NCBI GenBank assembly: GCA_003232175.1
Contig: QILX01000348.1
Coordinates: forward strand, 1-9,885
DNA: 9,885 nucleotides
From: Hyphomicrobiales bacterium
Lineage (GTDB): Bacteria > Pseudomonadota > Alphaproteobacteria > Rhizobiales > SZUA-8
Reading direction: 5' to 3'
A program made the translations under genes and the position numbers. The first letter of the stretch is position 1; each line of letters opens with the position of its first letter. Below the pieces are notes generated by a model. That model had not been told where the DNA came from and did not search any database. It saw only the letters and a program-made list of their open reading frames with translations. This document shows, piece by piece, positions 6,951 to 9,885 of this stretch.

Positions 6951-8234
6951 ATGGGTATCTCGACTAAGTATTTCCGCCGGCGGCTTGCTGGTATCGCGGC
7001 GATCCTGATCGGTGCCATTATTATTGGCGGCAGCGGCCCGGCGGCGGCCCTTGGCCCTGGCCTGACCGTTAAGCCCGGCGTTGCCGCCAGCGAAGCCACA
7101 GTTAAACAGGCCCAGTTTTTCTGGCCTTTCAGGGACCAGAGACGAGTTCGCAGAGCACCGAAGCGCGGGCGCACACGAGCGCCTGCCCGGGAGCGGGCAA
7201 AGGCGGTTCCGCGCGGCGAGGAAAAAAAGCTGGCCGGCGTCAAGACGGAAAACCCCAACGCCACCCGGATTGTCGTCTTCGGCGATTCTGTCGCCAAGGA
7301 CCTTTGGCAGGGCATTGCCAAATCACTCGGCGAGGATGCCTCGTTTGAAGTCTTGCGGAAAACCAAGGCCTCCAGCGGCATGGTTCGCGACGACTTTTAC
7401 GATTGGCAAAAAGCTGTGGCCGCGGCCCAGTCCGAGGGCCGCATTGACATTGCGGTCTGGATGATCGGCATCAATGATCTGCAAAAACTGCGAACCGGCG
7501 GCGGGCGCTTTGATCCCCACACACCGGAATGGAACAAAGCCTACACGTCTCGGATTGATGGCGCCGTCAAAGCCCTTTTGGAAAAAGGAACCGCCGTTTA
7601 CTGGGTTGGCCTGCCCATTGCGCGCAGCCCGAAACTGACCAGGGGCTACGCCCAGATCAATACCCTTGTTCGAGAACGCATCGATCTTATGGGCGCGCGC
7701 TATGTGGATATCTGGGACGGATTTGCCGACGAAAATGGCGCCTATAGCGCTTATGGTCCCGATATCGCTGGTGACAGACGAAAATTACGTAAAGGCAACG
7801 GCATACATTTTTCCACCCGCGGCATCGAAAAACTTGTGTTGTTTGTTGAACAGGCCATCAGGGCCGACCTTGACGGGGCCGGGACAACGCTTGATGGCAG
7901 GCGGGTGATCCGCCAGGGCGCGCAAGGAGGACTGGTTGTCTCCAGCGGCGCTTCTGGAACCGGCGGAGCGGACGAGTTAGCGGGCGCTGGCGATCCGTCG
8001 GGCAATGTCCAGGTTTCTGCCGTTCAACCTATAAAGCTGCCACGTATCGCCGCGCCGGCCGCCGCGCCGGGCCAGCCGATGATGTTGAATACCCCGGCCA
8101 CCGCGACCGGCAAGACCGACGGCGAGGAAGTCGTCTCCCCGCTCTTCACGGTTTTGATGCGCGGCGAAGCCCTGGCGCCAAAACCGGGCCGGGCCGACGA
8201 TTTTGCCTGGGATGAGAATAGCGGCCAGCGCTGA
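6951..8234 (+). CDS. Exported SGNH/GDSL hydrolase, DUF459-type
   Basis: Residues 1-34 look like a signal peptide or membrane anchor: RRR at 9-11, a hydrophobic core (LAGIAAILIGAIII), and a likely cleavage site near AAA (32-34). A strongly basic, probably disordered linker follows (about 61-93, rich in Arg, Lys, Pro). The SGNH fold covers about 104-308: block I FGDS with candidate nucleophile Ser113, block III GIND (173-176), and block V NGIHFS (283-288) with His286. Where a catalytic Asp normally stands three residues before that His, this protein has Asn283. Residues 311-427 form a low-complexity Ala/Gly/Pro-rich tail. The fold suggests ester hydrolysis in the periplasm; the substrate is unknown. 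It lies 39 bases after the transglycosylase gene and is likely co-transcribed, so acetyl groups on peptidoglycan or on a polysaccharide are plausible targets. Confidence 0.85.
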   Translation: MGISTKYFRRRLAGIAAILIGAIIIGGSGPAAALGPGLTVKPGVAASEATVKQAQFFWPFRDQRRVRRAPKRGRTRAPARERAKAVPRGEEKKLAGVKTENPNATRIVVFGDSVAKDLWQGIAKSLGEDASFEVLRKTKASSGMVRDDFYDWQKAVAAAQSEGRIDIAVWMIGINDLQKLRTGGGRFDPHTPEWNKAYTSRIDGAVKALLEKGTAVYWVGLPIARSPKLTRGYAQINTLVRERIDLMGARYVDIWDGFADENGAYSAYGPDIAGDRRKLRKGNGIHFSTRGIEKLVLFVEQAIRADLDGAGTTLDGRRVIRQGAQGGLVVSSGASGTGGADELAGAGDPSGNVQVSAVQPIKLPRIAAPAAAPGQPMMLNTPATATGKTDGEEVVSPLFTVLMRGEALAPKPGRADDFAWDENSGQR

Positions 8235-8309
8235 ACGTAAAACCGATTTTGACCTGGGGCGACAGCGGCCCCGGACCGGAAGATACCCAACACTTCTGTG
8301 GATAGGCTT

Positions 8310-8338
8310 TTGCGCCGGGCCGTCAACGTCGTTATAAG
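8310..8338 (+). promoter_or_regulatory. Probable sigma70 promoter for purA
   Basis: TTGCGC (8310-8315) and TATAAG (8333-8338) are separated by exactly 17 bases and match the -35 and -10 consensus well. Transcription would start near 8344-8346, giving a leader of about 65 bases that contains the terminator hairpin at 8354-8387. It is the best promoter-like pair I see in any gap of this window. Confidence 0.55.
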
Positions 8339-8353
8339 ATCAAAAAGCCCGGC

Positions 8354-8387
8354 CCCCTGGTGCCTTCGCGCATCCGGGGTTTTTTTT
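8354..8387 (+). terminator. Intrinsic terminator in the leader of purA
   Basis: CCCCTGGTGC (8354-8363) pairs with GCATCCGGGG (8370-8379), nine pairs including one G-T wobble plus one T/C mismatch, around a 6-base loop CTTCGC, followed by eight T (8380-8387). A competing stem is possible: AAAAAGCCCGG (8342-8352) with CCGGGG and the T run. The T run ends 22 bases before the purA ATG. It could end transcripts from the SGNH hydrolase gene, attenuate purA, or both. Confidence 0.75.
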
Positions 8388-8409
8388 CGCAAAGTTTTGG
8401 GGAATTTTC

Positions 8410-9708
8410 ATGGCCAATGTGGTTGTCGTCGGCTCGCAATGGGGCGATGAAGGCAAGGGCAAGATCGTTGACTGGCTGTCCGAACGCGCCGATGTGGTGG
8501 TGCGTTTTCAGGGCGGGCACAATGCCGGGCACACACTTGTCATCGATGGCAAAGTCTACAAATTATCATTATTGCCGTCGGGAATCGTCCGGCCCGGCAA
8601 ACTTTCCATTCTCGGCAATGGCGTGGTCATCGATCCCTGGGCGTTGGCCGCGGAAATCGAAAAATTGCGTGGAGAAGGCGTTGAAATTTCACGGAAAAAC
8701 CTTCGTATCGCCGAAAACGCCACCCTGATCCTGCCCCTGCACCGTGAGCTGGACGCCATGCGCGAGGCCGCCGCCGGTGCCGGGCAGATCGGCACCACCA
8801 AGCGCGGTATCGGCCCGGCCTATGAGGATAAAGTCGGGCGGCGGGCCATCCGGGTCATGGATCTGCAGAACCTTGCCACGCTGAAGCCAAAACTGGAGCG
8901 CATCCTTACCCACCACAACGCTTTGCGCCGTGGCCTGGGTGAGGCCGAGGTGGCGATGAGCGAGCTTTACGACCAGCTCACCGAGGTTCAGCCAGATATC
9001 CTGCCTTTTGTCGATTCGGCCTGGGCGTTGATGGAAAAAGTCCAGCGCGAAGGAAAACGTATATTGTTCGAGGGCGCGCAAGGGTTCTTGCTCGACAACG
9101 ATCACGGCACCTACCCTTTTGTCACCTCTTCAAACACGGTGGCGGCCCAGGCGGCAACAGGCACCGGCATCGGGCCCTCGGCGCTCAATTATGTGCTTGG
9201 CATCACCAAGGCCTACACCACCAGGGTCGGTGCGGGGCCGTTCCCCACCGAGCAGGAGAATGAGGACGGCCGACTTTTGGGGGAACGCGGCCACGAGTTC
9301 GGCACTGTCACCGGCCGCCAGCGGCGCTGCGGCTGGTTTGACGCCGTGCTGGTGCGCCAGGCAATCAAAACTTCGGGCATCACCGGCATCGCACTCACCA
9401 AGCTCGATATCCTCGATGGCTTCGATACGTTGAAAATATGCATAAAATACCGCCTCGACGGCCAGGACATCGACTACCTGCCGGCATCGGAGGGCGCGCA
9501 ATCCCGCGTGGAGGCGGTCTACGAGACCATGGAAGGCTGGTCGCAATCCACCGCCGGGGCCCGCACCTGGAACGAATTGCCAGCCCAGGCGGTCAAATAT
9601 ATCCGCCATGTGGAAGAGCTCATCGAATGCCCGGTGGCGCTGCTCTCGACCAGCCCGGAGCGGGACGATACGATATTGGTGATTGAGCGCCTGGGAGATG
9701 AAATATGA
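8410..9708 (+). CDS. purA: Adenylosuccinate synthetase
   Basis: PurA joins IMP and aspartate with GTP hydrolysis, the first step from IMP to AMP, in the cytoplasm. The 432-residue protein matches the family over its whole length. Signature QWGDEGKGK is at residues 10-18 (catalytic Asp13), with GGHNAGHT (35-42, catalytic His41), GTTKRGIGPAYEDK (128-141), EGAQG (221-225), DHGTYPFVTSSN (231-242), TRVGAGPFPTE (271-281), TGRQRRCGWFD (301-311) and TKLDILDG (330-337). A Phe at 226 and Asn at 230 stand where E. coli has Thr and Ile; neither is catalytic. The ATG at 8410 gives the usual N-terminus and has GGGGA (8399-8403) six bases upstream. Upstream lie a probable promoter and an intrinsic terminator; downstream the stop codon overlaps the start of the aldo/keto reductase. 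Confidence 0.98.
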   Translation: MANVVVVGSQWGDEGKGKIVDWLSERADVVVRFQGGHNAGHTLVIDGKVYKLSLLPSGIVRPGKLSILGNGVVIDPWALAAEIEKLRGEGVEISRKNLRIAENATLILPLHRELDAMREAAAGAGQIGTTKRGIGPAYEDKVGRRAIRVMDLQNLATLKPKLERILTHHNALRRGLGEAEVAMSELYDQLTEVQPDILPFVDSAWALMEKVQREGKRILFEGAQGFLLDNDHGTYPFVTSSNTVAAQAATGTGIGPSALNYVLGITKAYTTRVGAGPFPTEQENEDGRLLGERGHEFGTVTGRQRRCGWFDAVLVRQAIKTSGITGIALTKLDILDGFDTLKICIKYRLDGQDIDYLPASEGAQSRVEAVYETMEGWSQSTAGARTWNELPAQAVKYIRHVEELIECPVALLSTSPERDDTILVIERLGDEI

Positions 9709-9717
9709 AATATGAAA
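9698..9717 (+). repeat. Three 7-base tandem units at the purA stop / reductase start
   Basis: ATGAAAT is repeated at 9698 and 9705, with a third partial unit ATGAAA at 9712. Each unit carries an ATG, one in each reading frame; only the middle one (9705) opens the reductase frame, and the purA TGA (9706-9708) sits inside it. The ribosome binding site GGGAG (9693-9697) directly precedes the first unit, so exactly one unit forms the 7-base spacer to the start. Confidence 0.75.
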
Positions 9718-9885
9718 AACTTGGCCGGTCAAGCCTGACCGTGTCACGGCTATGTCTGGGCACCATGCAATTCGGGGCACGCACCAGCGCCAAGGATTCC
9801 GCCATCATCATCGACAAGGCGAGGGCGGCGGGCATCAATTTCATCGATACGGCGGATGCCTATAATGACGGCCGTTCCGAGGAAA
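9705..9885 (+). CDS. Aldo/keto reductase, N-terminal part (3' partial)
   Basis: Only the first 60 codons are in the window. They begin MKYEKLGRSSLTVSRLCLGT, the usual first strand of NAD(P)H-dependent aldo/keto reductases, which reduce aldehydes and ketones in the cytoplasm. Residues 43-59 (GINFIDTADAYNDGRSE) contain the family signature with the catalytic Asp48 and Tyr53. The catalytic Lys and His would lie beyond the edge. The start ATG overlaps the purA stop (ATGA) and has GGGAG (9693-9697) seven bases upstream, so translation is probably coupled to purA. The N-terminus resembles YajO/Tas-like members more than the AKR1 group, but the substrate cannot be told from this fragment, and no functional link with purine synthesis is evident. 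Confidence 0.93.
   Translation, partial: MKYEKLGRSSLTVSRLCLGTMQFGARTSAKDSAIIIDKARAAGINFIDTADAYNDGRSEE

Noticed and set aside
8256..8272. GGGGC/GCCCC hairpin just after the SGNH hydrolase gene
   Set aside because: A 5-bp stem with no T run after it; the strong terminator at 8354-8387 is the better candidate for ending that transcript.
8297..8305. TGTGGATAG, eight of nine bases of a DnaA box on the minus strand
   Set aside because: A single near-match with no cluster, no AT-rich unwinding region and no origin-linked genes nearby is expected by chance.

Overview
The window reads as a stretch of ordinary, moderately GC-rich (by eye) proteobacterial chromosome, most likely from an alphaproteobacterium. 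The pointers are a fused CysN/CysC enzyme, an SGNH hydrolase of the DUF459 type (a family I associate with alphaproteobacteria), a mannose-6-phosphate-isomerase-like domain of the AGE fold, and a TTG start. All eight genes lie on the + strand. I see no tRNA or rRNA, CRISPR array, insertion sequence, phage gene or attachment site.

Layout. Positions 1-1443 hold the end of a gene cut by the window edge: the C-terminal end of a mannose-1-phosphate guanylyltransferase fused to an AGE-type epimerase/isomerase domain. After a 179-base gap come cysD (1623-2531) and cysNC (2531-4387), which overlap by one base and make APS and then PAPS. A 77-base gap with a terminator-like hairpin leads to galE (4465-5457). 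A 185-base gap containing an imperfect direct repeat precedes a secreted MltB-family lytic transglycosylase (5643-6911), followed 39 bases later by an exported SGNH/DUF459 hydrolase (6951-8234). A 175-base gap with a good promoter and a strong intrinsic terminator leads into purA (8410-9708). Its stop codon overlaps the start of an aldo/keto reductase that runs off the right edge (9705-9885+).

How they fit together. The left half (GDP-mannose synthesis, PAPS synthesis, UDP-galactose synthesis) supplies activated sugars and activated sulfate, which would suit a sulfated surface polysaccharide as well as plain sulfur assimilation. The middle pair looks like a cell-wall module: an enzyme that cleaves glycan strands next to a possible deacylase. 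The right end is purine biosynthesis with an unrelated redox enzyme translationally coupled to it.

No gene here is an obviously new system. The points most worth a second look are the terminator between the likely purA promoter and the purA start (possible attenuation), the guanylyltransferase-AGE fusion, the transglycosylase/SGNH pair with an Asn where the catalytic Asp is expected, and a heptamer repeat whose copy number would set the ribosome-binding-site spacing of the last gene without changing either protein.
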